A stretch of 64,000 nucleotides of DNA from assembly GCF_023278565.1 (NCBI RefSeq), contig NC_064681.1, positions 1,612,001 to 1,676,000 of the forward strand, given 5' to 3'. Positions within the stretch are counted from its first letter, which is position 1. Every line of letters starts with the position of its first letter. Below, in pieces: positions 35,301-46,642 of this stretch. This DNA comes from Colletotrichum lupini. Its lineage: Eukaryota > Ascomycota > Sordariomycetes > Glomerellales > Glomerellaceae. The notes beneath the pieces were generated by a model, which did no database searches, was not told the DNA's origin, and was given only the letters and a program-made list of their open reading frames with translations. The position numbers and the translations under genes were made by a program.

Positions 35301-35871
35301 TGGAAAATACACGGGCCCGCACACAAAGACGAGGGCGCTGGTCGAGGATCTGCTCAAGTCAAAGGCTGACACCGATGCGAACCCCGATGAGCCGCCGTAC
35401 AAGTCGGTGGTGTTCTCCACGTGGACCTCCCACCTTGACTTGATTCAAATGGCTCTTGACAATGTCGGTGTGAAGTACGTCAGGCTGGATGGCAGTATGA
35501 CGCGTATCGCCCGAACCCAGGCGATGGACAGCTTCCGGGAGGACCACTCAGTCCACGTGATCTTGGTGTCGATCACTGCCGGTGGTCTCGGTCTGAACCT
35601 GACAGCGGGTAGCAACGTCTATGTTATGGAGCCTCAGTACAACCCTGCTGCGGAGGCTCAGGCCATTGACCGTGTTCACCGTCTCGGGCAGAAGCGACCG
35701 GTTCGAACAGTCCGCTACATCATGAGAAACAGTTTCGAGGAAAAGATGCTCGAACTGCAGGAGAAGAAGAATAAGCTGGCGAGTCTCAGCATGGACAGAA
35801 AGGAGAGGGTCTTTGACAAGAGCGAAGCGGCCCGGCAGAGACTGCTGGATCTGCGAAGTCTTTTCAAATGA
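32355..35871 (+). CDS. SNF2-family ATPase with internal RING finger (RAD5/HLTF-like)
   Basis: Nuclear DNA-dependent ATPase, probable E3 ligase in DNA damage tolerance or chromatin remodelling. Two exons, 32355-32379 and 32534-35871; 1120 residues; the first exon is only 25 nt (MASPNGPN) and the 154-nt intron has GTGAGT and AAAAG. A disordered N-terminus includes PLPKRRKVDTP, a likely nuclear localisation signal. SNF2 lobe 1: ADMMGLGKTLSIL (Walker A, about 481), LLVCPLSTVTNW, LDEAHMIRE (DEAH, about 620), VTGTPVQNRLEDL. The RING (about 833-900) lies between the lobes: CSACSKK, then CFHIICGSC, then CPIC. Lobe 2: VVFSTWTSHLDL, SITAGGLGLNL, IDRVHRLGQKRPV. A RING between helicase lobes is the RAD5/RAD16/HLTF layout. 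A HIRAN domain is not evident, though residues about 200-340 are conserved-looking. RAD5 orthology is not claimed. Confidence 0.93.
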
Positions 35872-37890
35872 GCCTGATCAAATCGGCGGTGTGGCTTTTT
35901 CGGCTTGCGCAAGCATATTATCGTGGCGTTTGGGAGTATAGGGAGGCAGGAATCCAGCAATGGGGTGGGGCGAAGCCAAGGCTTCAACGGTTTTCGTTTT
36001 TCTTTCTTTCCAACGGCCGCCTACGAATGAGCTCACGACAAATCTTATTCGGTGGCTGTGATTTCGGTGTCAGGATGGGGAGGGCAATCTCACCTCTCAC
36101 GCGTTTAACGGCGTGACAATGCGATCGATACCACTGCTTCAAGGTCTTCTATTCGATGATGAGAGCAACGGAGACGAAGTCATTTGAGAAGGGGTTGGGT
36201 CAGTACGGGAGGCAAGCTTCGAATCGTTCTTCCATGATTTGGTCATGGTTATGTCAATGTGTGTCAGACTAGAATTGCATTAGACGTACGTAGGCGTCTT
36301 GCTCTTGCGAAAGGCAGCGTCCTTCGGATAGTCGAGGATAAATGAATGGTACAACTTTGCAACAGAAACCCCGTAGCATTGATAGGGCAGGATATCTCCT
36401 GGACTTGGGTACTTTCACATGTGATTGCTCGACGACCCTAGGTGTACATACATGGTCGTCTGTTGACCCTCAAAGATAGCTAGCTGTTGAGCAGCCATGC
36501 AAGTCATACAGAGTTAAGGTGTATCCAGGAAGATCAAAAAGGGGGGGGGGCATCCCTGTTCTGAGCATGTCATTGTTGAATAGCTCCCCTCTCCCCCATC
36601 CCGAGGTAAACATCCAACCAAGCTATAGCGAGTACCTGGAATAAATCTCGACATCACCTAGTTCGTTTCGCCTCATCCTTGGAGTTTGGGTCAGTAGGCA
36701 TTCTCGGTAGCGGAATGGTCCGCATGAAGCGATCGAGTCTTTATCATGTGGAGTGTTTGTGACATTTTTTTCGTGGTATCTCCCCGAGCTCAAGGAATTT
36801 TTTTTTTGTTGAGGGTGCGAGTAGGTAGGTAAGGTTGTATGCGGTACTGGCTTGTGTCACTTTTTGCCGTTCCGCGGGGGGGGGGGGGGGGGGGGGGCGG
36901 CTAGTACATACGCCGGGGCTCGAAGCCCGTGTGAGACAACGAATGATGGGAAATGATAATAAGGGGGGGGAAAGGAAAGCATTGAGCCCGCCTGCGGCCG
37001 ACGGCCGTTCGTCCGGGTCTCCGCCCCAACCTGGGAAGATCTGTTAGGTAGGCTGTTTGTTGACTTTTTGCTCGTCTTTAAGCGCCAGCCCACCTTACCT
37101 TACCTTACCTTACCGGCCGTGTGGGGGGGGGGGGTCTCCAGAAGGGCAAGACGGGCTCGGTAGATGTTTGGAAGCGTACAAATTAGAGAACGAACAGGGG
37201 GGGGGGGGAGAAAAAGCATGTGATTGCGGCTTCTGGGCCGTATCGTGTATGAAAGCGATGCATGTACCTGGCTTACCTGATGGTATCAACCAGTGTATAT
37301 GGGAGAATACTGATGAGCTTCTTCCGACGTGGCACGGTGAGTAGAGGTGTGATTAGGATGAGTTAAACCTTGAGCAATCATGGCCGCGTCATGGACAACT
37401 CTCTTGTTCTCGGCTGGTTGATCTGAGTCGACAGCAGTCAGCTTTGTAGAGGTATTGCTCGAGCCCAAATCGAAATGTCAAGTTGATCATAGATGTTGGC
37501 AAGTACAAGGTTATTTGAAGTGAAGGTTGTTATTGTCATTCTCGCCCTTTTGATGGGCTTTGCTTTTTCTAGTCTAAACAGTTTCTCATTACTGTTGTAG
37601 TGAACGCCCTGTTGCAATGCCCAACCCCGCAAACGCCTAAAAATGTCCCATAAGTGTGAGGTTGGCAATTGCTCTCACCTTCAGCCGAAGGTGAAGTGTC
37701 AAAGGCGTGTCACCCTAAAACGGCTTGGGCATGCCGTGATGACGATGGTTTCAACAGAGCCAACCCTATGGCCAGCTCGTGTCCACCAATCTGTTGAAGT
37801 GAAAGTCAAGCGCTCCCACATCACCCGCCTCGATTTGTTTGTTTTGAACAAGCCTCCCAAAGTCATTAAACTGCCCTATCCATCATATGT
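35872..37890. other. Intergenic between convergent genes, poly-G rich
   Basis: 3' regions of the SNF2 gene (+) and OLE1 (-). No gene is supported. It holds four G runs of at least 10 on the plus strand (36541-36550, 36876-36897, 37123-37134, 37197-37208), a T9 run near 36799, and CCTTACCTTACCTTACCTTACC at 37092-37113. Confidence 0.6.
36876..36897 (+). repeat. Poly-G tract (22 G)
   Basis: The longest homopolymer in the window, flanked by TTCCGC and CGGCTAG. Such runs can form G-quadruplexes and are prone to length error in sequencing. Confidence 0.9.
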
Positions 37891-39383
37891 TCATGCAGCG
37901 TCAGCGCTGGCAACGGGGACAGCAACACGAGTGAGCTGATCTCCCGCACGAACGATGCGCTCGCCACTCGAGTCAGTGACGGTGGTCATGTCCTTGTTCT
38001 CGTACTGGGCACGCTTCCAGATCTCAACCTCGCAACCACCACGGAGAACACCAACACGCATGGTAGAGAGCAGGTTGTGAGCGGCGTTCGAGTGGAGGTA
38101 GACACCACCGTTGAAGATGGCAGTGGCGTCCTTGCCGAGGGCGGAAGAAATGAGAGCCTTGCCACCGGGGTGCTCCTGGATGAAATCGGTCACGTCGTGA
38201 ATGACACCAGCAATGGCAACGAGACCTCTACCGTTCTTTGCCTGTGCCTTGAAGTCGTCCCAGTCGATGACAGGCAGCTGCTCCAAGGGGACACCCCAAT
38301 CGAGCTTCGCGCGCTTCTGGTCAAGCTTCTTCTGCAGCTGCTGGACACGGCCCTTCTCGATCTCATTCTGACGGAATTGCTTGAGGTCGGTAGCGAGGCC
38401 GAGCTGCTTCCAGGTCCAAATGCACCACTTAGTGGGGTCGTACTGCCACCACTGGATGGCGTTGCGGTAGTCGGACGGGAACTCGTGGTGGAAGTTGTGG
38501 TATCCCTCACCAAGGGTGACGAGGGCAGTGATGACGTGATCACGAGGTGAGTTGCGATCATCGAAGGGCTGGTCACCGAGCCAGTGAGCCAGGGAGTTGA
38601 CGCAGAAGGTAGCCTGCTGAACAACGAAGATGCGAAGAATTCCACCGTAGACGTAACCGCCGAGCCAGTCGCCCCATCCAAGGCCGCAGAAGAGTGTGGG
38701 GAAGATGACACCCATGGCGAGGACGCACTTGATGAAGTGAACGTGCTGCCACATGACGACGGGGTCCTCGTTGAGATCGGAGATGTCGGTACGGCCCATA
38801 CGCTTGGGGTCCTGCTTCATGACCATCCAGCCGATGTGGCTGTACAGAAGGCCCTTGCGAACGGAGTACGGGTCCTTGTCGGTATCGGTGTAGCGGTGGT
38901 GAGCACGGTGTCCGTGAGACCACCATCGGATGGAACCCTCAACGGCACCGGCGCCGACAGCGGCGAGGTAGATTCTGAGAGGAAGGCTGGCCTTGTAGGA
39001 ACGGTGAGCCCACAGACGGTGGTAGCCAGCGGTGATACCGAGACCGGTGTTGAAGTAGTAGACAACGGCGAAGACGGCGGTCTTCCATGTAAGAGGAATC
39101 CAGTAGGAGCAGATGAATCCAATCAAGGGGACAATCAGGATGAAGGTCGTGTTGAGCCAGTTGACATGCTTGTACCAGTTGCTCGCGGTGATTGGCTGGG
39201 TTGAACTATTCTGAATGTTAGTTGCCATACCATCTTTGTTTTGTTGGGGAAGCTGCCAACGTACATGTGAGGCTTCTTGATATCGTAGGCCCTGGCACGG
39301 GTAGGAACGTAGTCGGAAGTTCCATCGGGGAAGTTCTCGGCCTTGGTGACCTTTGCGTCGGAAGATGAAGTCGTCGCCGACAT
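37891..39383 (-). CDS. OLE1: Stearoyl-CoA delta-9 desaturase with cytochrome b5 domain
   Basis: ER membrane enzyme that introduces the delta-9 double bond into palmitoyl- and stearoyl-CoA. Two exons, minus strand: 39383-39265 and 39205-37891; intron 59 nt with GTACGT, a CTAAC branch site and ATAG; 477 residues. Splicing gives [19 protein letters not shown], the expected N-terminal join. Three histidine boxes: HRLWAH (102-107), HRAHH (139-143) and EGYHNFHH (273-280). Hydrophobic membrane segments lie before box 1 and between boxes 2 and 3. The C-terminal cytochrome b5 domain has heme-binding HPGG at 385-388. An in-frame ATG at 39476 could add 31 residues upstream but MSATTSSSD is the more typical start. 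Convergent with the SNF2 gene. Confidence 0.96.
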
Positions 39384-42300
39384 CTTGAAGACCGAAGCCA
39401 GTAGGCTACAAATGTGAATCGAAGGTTGTGGTCGGAAAACGAATAATCCGAGGTGTCTGTTAGGAGACAACTCCAACGTGCTTGGTGAAGAAGCAACGTT
39501 TGCAATCAGACTTGCTGATTAGAAGTCCAAGTGGGCAGTGGACTCTCGAGGGAAGAAGAGGTCTGGAAGAGAAATAGCAAAGTGGAAGGGGTGGGTGAAG
39601 AGTTGTGAATTATATAAAGAGAAAAGGATAGGTTGAAAGGGCCCCAGTAAGGAGGGAACAGGTACGGAGGCCGGGGTACCTTTGGGCGAGGTGTCCGCCA
39701 CCCACCAGGTTCGAAATCCCAGCAAACGAGAGAGTGGAAAGGGTGGGATGGTGGTGGGGAGGGGGGGGGGGTCAGTGAATCAGATCAGTTAGTTTAGACC
39801 CAGGTCAAGTCACAATCAGCCGGAAAAATGCAAAGACAGATGGGTTTCGTGGGCCGTGGGGTTAGACTTGACTTTTTTTTCGTCTTTGCTGGCACGCCGG
39901 ACCGCTGGCTGGATGGGAGGAAAGGGCGGGACCCTCTCGATCTGGGCCCGGGATTCGCAGGCGGGAAAATGGGCAGATGGGAAGGGGGAAGAAGAAGCTT
40001 CCTCGCGAGACCCGCTAACAGGATTCGTTGTCCCGTCTCCTTCCCAAGATGTACCGGACGACGCGTGTATCCGAGTGGCAGGAACACTGAAGGCTCTAAT
40101 CAGTGCTTCGTACCTTCCATTCTCTTCCGACGCCTTGCAGAGAAGGCACCAGACTGCGCTTCACGACGAGGCAAAGAAAGCAGGTTGGCAGGGCAGGAAC
40201 AAGAGAAATGTACTTTTCCCCAGTGCCTCCTTCCTGCCACAAGTCAGAAGGTGAAAGGTACTTCGCTTCCAAGCTGGGGATGGGCAAAGATCATGTCCCC
40301 CTTGCAGATGTACCAATGAGTGTGTGTTGTGCAAACTGACCAGAACAGGAAGTGACCTTCTCCTTGCCTTACATCTATCACAGTAAATAGCCATGCATAA
40401 GCAGGTATTTTCCCTGGCTTTGGGTAGTAGCTACACACAATGATTACCAAATCGGCATACGAACCACCCAGTCACACTTACTCTGCGAGTCTGCAAGTTG
40501 TAAGCGATAAACGATCGGTGTGCGTTACGACTACCTTGTGATTCGTAGACCTCGAGACTTGGATACTCGAATTCTCGCAATTCCTCCGTCTGTCCGCCTC
40601 TGGCCTGACTTTTGGATATCCAACAGCTTACATCCTAACCTCACGCCCACTTGCAGAGCATCGTCATCCATCAAAGACGTATCTTTCTTCGTTGGGACTG
40701 AGGCCTGGAGAGATCCATATCCTGTTCAGATCCCGCAGACGAGCCCTTCAAATTGGACTTTGGACCAACAAAAACCGATCCAATGTCATCAATATCGACG
40801 CGAACAGGAAGAAACATGCCATGAACAGCCTGACAGTCGATAATCAGAAGCAAATTCGGAACCTGCCAACGCATAGGAACACTCCGCACAGCCGAGGATA
40901 GGACGATGAAAGGCTCCAGATCAGGTCACACTTTCCGTTGGCTTTTTACGACACCCTGTCTGTCCCGCAAGCTCTGGGGTTTGTTCGCTATGCCGCAAAG
41001 TGCCTTGAGGTTGTCAATCTACAATGGGCGACTAGGCTGGTAAGCACGCACGAGATGTGGTCCGAAAAAAATGTCCCGGCTCCCAACAAGTTCCCCAACG
41101 CTTTTCAATATGACGGCCCGTTCATTGGCGGAAGCAGGGCTTGCCCCTGCCATGTGGCCGCCGCTGGGGCGGGGCGGATGGGCGGCTGGAATCAACCATT
41201 CCCTATTAGGAAGTCAGCTCCACACTCTACCTCCAGATCCCACGACTCCAATGTGTCTCCAGGGCTGAAATCAAGACCTGCCATTCTCGAAGAAATCGCA
41301 CCAGACATGTTCACACACTTTGCATCAACCATGTCGTCTCGATCATCATTCCCAGACTGAGGATCGCTTCTTATTCCGACGCTGTCCCCAAATCTAATGA
41401 CGGTGGCAAAGTCTCGTACATCACTGTCGGCGCTCGGCTCCCAGGCGAGTTACGACGCAATCGAAAGATGTTTCGACCATCATCGAGCGCCGTGAGCCTT
41501 TGGGTCCTTGGACTTTCACGTTCCCTTTTTCTCCGTAGTTTCTGTCTCACCGTACTTGCGGCTGTGACTTTGTACCTGCAGCCGCCCATCACACTGCCGC
41601 TTGGGACATCTCATCAATAGCTCTTTACCGCCCTTCAGGCGACTACAGGCAACGGCCAGTTCTCGGACCAGCGGGCACTACTCACTTTTGAAGTCGTGAA
41701 CATATGGAACTGGCGAAAGCCACTCACCAGTTGCAAGCTCTAAATTGGCTGGTTCTCATGCCAACGGGTCGATGAGCATATCTCCAACTATCTTTTCATC
41801 ATTATCACTCCTCTATTGGATCATGCGCCGAAACTTACATGCCGAAACAGCAGAAAGGCTTGGAAGACAGAACCCTGGAGGGAGAAAAAAAAAAAAGGGA
41901 ATAATCAACAGTGGCGGCGGCTTGTGCAATCCACGTTCGCCCTCAACATGTTCCCCACCAGAGCTCCATTCAATGACGGAAGTCTCTCGTCGCCCCCGAG
42001 CTTTCCTGTGGTAAGGCTCCCCCATCGACAGGGGCTGGCCTTGTCTCTTTTCTGTTCCTTATCGCCGAGGCGACCACATCGTCCAACCCAAGATTACGCC
42101 AACTGCCTCTCACCCACTTTCCTTCACGGTCACTCTCTCGAACATTCTCGGTCAGCGGCGAGAGAACACCCGATGACACCCACGAGCCAGTTCGATTTCG
42201 GTGTGCCAAAAGCATCCTCGGCAACTCCAGGTCCCAGGTCCATAGTTTCGCGACACACCCAGTCCGGCCCTTGATTTCGCGTTCCCCGGTGATCTCGTTA

Positions 42301-43704
42301 AAGAGAAAGACGACATCCGCGCATCCCACTCCGGCATCCCGGCCCATCCCCAACAGAAACAGGACCCTGCCCCGCAATCCTCCGCCCCAGTGCTGCAGTG
42401 CTGCAGGACACAACAGGGATGAAAGTTGTCTTTGCCTCGCTATCGTCCCGAGGTTGTCTGCCCGTGGCTATCTGGCGAACCATCTTTTTGCCATGCGCAT
42501 TCTCGATGCTCCCTTTACAGCGGTGGCAAGGGTCACGTGTTTTCTCACAATCATACGTACACTTGAACATTCAAGGTCGGCGATGGTCATTTGCAGTGTA
42601 CGCAGTACAATCGCAAAAGGGGACTCCAGGGCCTTGTCTTCCAAATCTTCAGCTAGTTGGGCTGACCTATTCTGGAATGTTTCTATGCTAACCCGATCTG
42701 GCGGGGCGCACCCCCTCGCACTTGGCCAACGCCACACCCGATCCGCCTTGCCAATCCCCGTCACCACCAGAGCAAGAGAGATGCACTTCCGGCACTCCTT
42801 CACTTTCGTCCCATCCTTCTTCGCAGCTGCTGCTGCCCAGAGCTCTCTATCCGTACCTTAATATTCTTAGCCGCACCTGAGTTGTGTGAGGCGACTCAAG
42901 CTCCAAGCTCCCTTTTTGAGCTTGCTTGCTTGCTTGCCCAGCTTTGACGCCCTTGTCACCCACCTACCTTTATCGACACTTCAGAAAACTCGGGAAAAGG
43001 GGATCAGCATACCTACACACACCGCCCTGGTCTTTTCGAAATCCAGAACTCGCTACTTTTCTCAGACGTATATTAGCATCTAGGCAGTTTTTGCTTGAAA
43101 AGACTGCCAAAGCAGTGGCGAATCCACCGCAAAAGGCCTCTGGCTTCGTGGAGTACCTACACATCCCACGTACATGACTTACACTGACTCTGGATCTACA
43201 CCGTAGTCAACGGCCACCACCTCTCGAACGGAAAGAAATCACCGGCCGCTTGCTTGTATATGGCTGATGGAAGGGCGATCCATCTAATCATCGAGTTTCT
43301 CACTTTGGACAAACCACTCGCTTGAGCTGCAAAGTCGTTTACGCACACGCGGCCTTATTTCTCGCCCAACTTTGGTATGCACAGCCAGAGCTCTGCTTTC
43401 GATCCCACGATTTTTCGATTTCACAATATCCCACAATGCAAGTCGGTTCACGTTCCGAGTCTTGGTAAGGATCGAGGCTGACCAAAAGTCGTCTTCTATT
43501 TCACGTACAGTGTTTCCCGGACCTTTACACCAAGGCTATGCCGCAAAAAAATCAAATATTGTGACCACCAACTTGATTCGTATGCCGGCAGTACCATCAT
43601 CAAGCAAAGGAAAAGAAGAAGTGGCGCCTCCCGATGCCTCGACAAACAACCTGCGCCTATGCAAAATCGCCTTCAGTTTCCCCCGCTGCTAGTCTTACAT
43701 CATA
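39384..43704. other. OLE1 upstream region and gene-poor stretch
   Basis: The right-hand 3.5 kb has several frames of 90-200 codons that overlap on both strands without recognisable domains. One minus-strand frame at 42298-42570 starts FKCTYDCEKTRDPCHRCKG, a Cys pattern faintly like a zinc cluster but lacking a sixth Cys. An 11-G run lies at 39761-39771. No gene is called. Confidence 0.5.
39608..39618 (-). promoter_or_regulatory. Candidate TATA box of OLE1
   Basis: CTTTATATAAT on the minus strand, about 230 nt upstream of the OLE1 start codon. It is AT-rich within GC-richer surroundings and at a plausible distance for a highly expressed gene. Sequence match and position are the only support. 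Confidence 0.4.
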
Positions 43705-46642
43705 TCATCTCCGGGCATCTGTCGTCGTTGCTGTTGTCGCCGTTGCGAAGTCATCATCAAGGGATGTCTTCTCTCGCATCGTCTGCTCATCAGTGTTGAT
43801 ATGTGCCGCGCCAACCCCTTTGAGTTCTGGTGTATCTGCCCCTTGAGCTTCCGTGGGGTTGTCTGTCGTGGGTATTTGAGTAGTAGTAGGTGACTCCGCC
43901 GCTGCCGCCTCTTGCTTTGTAGACTTGAGCCCTGGTCCGGCCGTTTGAGCGGCATTGGTTTCGAACTCAACTTCGGCGACTTTCAGGTCGTCCACAGCTG
44001 GCCCCTTTTCTGTCGAGTCCGCTATCGTGACAACATGTTGCCCGTTTCTGTTCAGTTCTTCGGGTTCTGTTTCCCCCGTTTGTCCGGGCGCTGATTGCCC
44101 TACTGTTCCTTTTCCGTTTGGGGAACTCTCTTGCGTTCCTTCAGATTCTCTCACGTTCACCTCTTCCTCTACATCTTTCCCCTCTGTTTCGATATCCTTG
44201 ACCGTCATAGGACTGGCCATCGCAGGTCTTGTCTCAATGGGATCGACGGTAGCAGTTGCCTCTAGCTTGTGACTCCGCAACGTGTCGACTAAGCCTTCTC
44301 CAATGAGTCTCTTGCCATCTTGTCCTGGCGTATGGTCGAGTTCGGCCCGATCGAGGGCGGCGAGATCACTGGATAGGGGAGTCCACTGCAATGCTTCCAG
44401 CTTTTGTCGGACTGACTTGCTTGTCTCTTCCAACGGCTCGGGCGTAACGACGGAGTCCTTGCTTGTTGTCGGTGTTGCGCTCTTTTGATCGTAGACCTCG
44501 TCTGCCCCAATATCGCTGTACGATGGTGCAATATTTCTAGCTTCAGCCCAGCTGGAGACATTACGTCCCATGTTAGGCGAGTCGCAAGGCCCATAATGAC
44601 TTGGCAGTGGGCTTGGGGGAGAGCGGCCTCTGGTGTAGTAGTACGGGTCCTGTGAGAAGCCCCTCGTCGGTTCGTCAACATAGGGTTGGCCCAAGTTTAC
44701 ATACGACCAGTCGTGAGCTGGCTGAACGGTCTTGACCCTGGCGTAGCCATGGTTGCCATCCACGAAGTATTCCTGCATGGTATAGCCGTCGTCTACCGAG
44801 ATTGACGGGGGTGCCATGTCGTCTCCATCCGCGGGTTCTGGAAAGAGGGACATGAGAGACGAGGCTTGCAACCGAAGGCGCGGATCTTCGCTCAGGCAAA
44901 TGTCTACAATTTGCCGATACCAATCTGGAACAACGTATTCGTCTCCGAGCTGTAACGGTCGTCCTTGGGCCTCGGGCTCATCATCCTGTGCTGCCAATGC
45001 CCACAAGACCATACCCAGTTGATAAAGGTCGGATTTGACGCCAATGTACATGGAAATGCGCTGGTTACTTTCGATAAGAGGCGTTGCTTCAGGAGGCTCC
45101 CAGCCCACTGGGCAGCCCCTTCTGTTAATGTCAATAATTTTGGCATCATCGTCATCATCAATGACTATGTTTGAGAGAGTGAAATCGCCCTGCACAAAGC
45201 CAGATTCGTGAATATCCGCCAAGCCCTGTACAATTTGGCGTGCCCACTTCTCACGAATCGGCCAGGGCAGACCTAATTCTGAGTCCTGCTTGTTATCATA
45301 AATAACATCAATAAGCGCACCATGAACGGCGTAGCTAATGAGCAGTCCCTTGACGTGCTCATCTTCATCATCAACCACGACACCATAGAACCGGATAATG
45401 TTCCTTGAATACCGGAGCCGGTTCAGGGCGTTGATCTCGTAGAGGAACTCGTCTATGGTGTCGGGGCCTGGGATCTCTTTCTTGATGAGTACCTCTCCTC
45501 CTACAGACACCTTGTAGACAAAGCCGGACATGTGAGAGTCGAAGACAATGTCCTTTTCTCTGATCCTGCGACATCCCAAGTGCTGGACTTGGCGGAAGGT
45601 AGGGTACTGAATGATTTCCTGTTGGATATTAGCACTGACCGATTTCCCTCAGAGCACATCAACTCACATTGACATCTTCAACCACGTGTACATGAAGGCG
45701 GCCTTCCGTGGTTTGGAGTTTCAGGTTGGTGACTGATGGGTAAAATTGTATGTCCTGCAGACTATCTCTGATGGCTTCGTAGATCTTGGAACTTTTGTCA
45801 CGTTGAGACTTGGTGTGGAGCAGGTCCATCTCGAGAGAGTTATCCGGGGCATTGCGATAGTCAAGAGATATGGTTACTCTACGCCAGTGGGTTGGAGTTT
45901 CTCGGTATGTGACGAAAAACTTCTCTCTCTTGGACTTATCCCGGAAGTGCATGCTGAGGTTGAGAATCCAAACATTTTCGAGCTCATCGTGAATCATAGC
46001 CTCGTAGTGAGATTGAGATGTCGTTACTGAGTGGGCGTCCGAATTAGATTGAACCTCATGCGCATGAGATTCGTCTGTCATGGGTTCTGCTGCACTTTGG
46101 GATACCATCTGACCAAGACTGACTTCGGCCTTTTCCTCGACAGGGCTGACGGGGGCAGATGGGGCAGACTGGACCTCGTACGCATTTTCGAAAAAGTCCG
46201 GTGCGCTAGCTCGGGGAAAGGACTGAGTCTGTGACGCCGTACGTGACGATTGCACGCGCCTGTCCACTGATAGAGCACGCCTCTCTGCCGGAGAGGGTTC
46301 AACTGGTGCGAGGTTGTTCCTGCGCTCCGACTGTTGGCGTTTGAAGGTCTGCACGCGAGGAAGTCCGGGCACGACTTTTCTCGAGACTCGACGCACCAGG
46401 CCAGTACTTTGCTGGTCATCGGAGTCGGGGTCAACCTCGGGTTCGGGCTCGGGCTCCTTGGTTTGGAGCGGGCCGACGGATGCCGGGGCCGCATTGTTTC
46501 GTCCGAAGAGTTTACGAAGAAAGCTGGTGGACTGATGACCCGATGAAGGCGGCGGTTCCGCAGAAGACATGTTTGGCTGCGCCATGATAAGTTGAGGGAG
46601 ATGTACAGCTTGCCAACGCGATTGGACTTTGGAGGTCGTCAA
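43705..46642 (-). CDS. Protein kinase-like protein with altered catalytic motifs
   Basis: Two exons, minus strand: 46642-45668 and 45618-43705; the 50-nt intron has GTGAGT and CAACAG; up to 962 residues. An ATG at 46585 (MAQPNMSSAEPPPS) is a likelier start, giving 943. N-terminal about 200 residues are disordered. A folded segment follows (ENVWILNLSMHFRDKSKREK), then the kinase-like domain: VYKVSVGGEVLIKKE (possible ATP-binding Lys), LPWPIREKWARQIVQGLADI, GFVQGDFTLSNIVI in place of HRDxxxxN (about 466) and KIIDINRRG in place of DFG (about 486), then WEPPE for APE and SDLYQLGMVLWAL. The catalytic Asp, Asn and metal-binding Asp are kept but His-Arg of HRD and Phe-Gly of DFG are not. It may be an active atypical kinase or a pseudokinase. 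The C-terminal 350 residues are acidic and Thr/Glu-rich. Function unknown. Confidence 0.85.

Noticed and set aside
42298..42570. Possible zinc-cluster protein on the minus strand (CTYDCEKTRDPCHRCKG)
   Set aside because: Only part of a Cys6 pattern; the spacing is wrong and the final Cys is missing, and the rest of the frame has no transcription-factor features.
42271..42861. 196-codon plus-strand open frame
   Set aside because: Ser/Thr/Arg-rich with no domain; the opposite strand is open as well, which is typical of chance frames.
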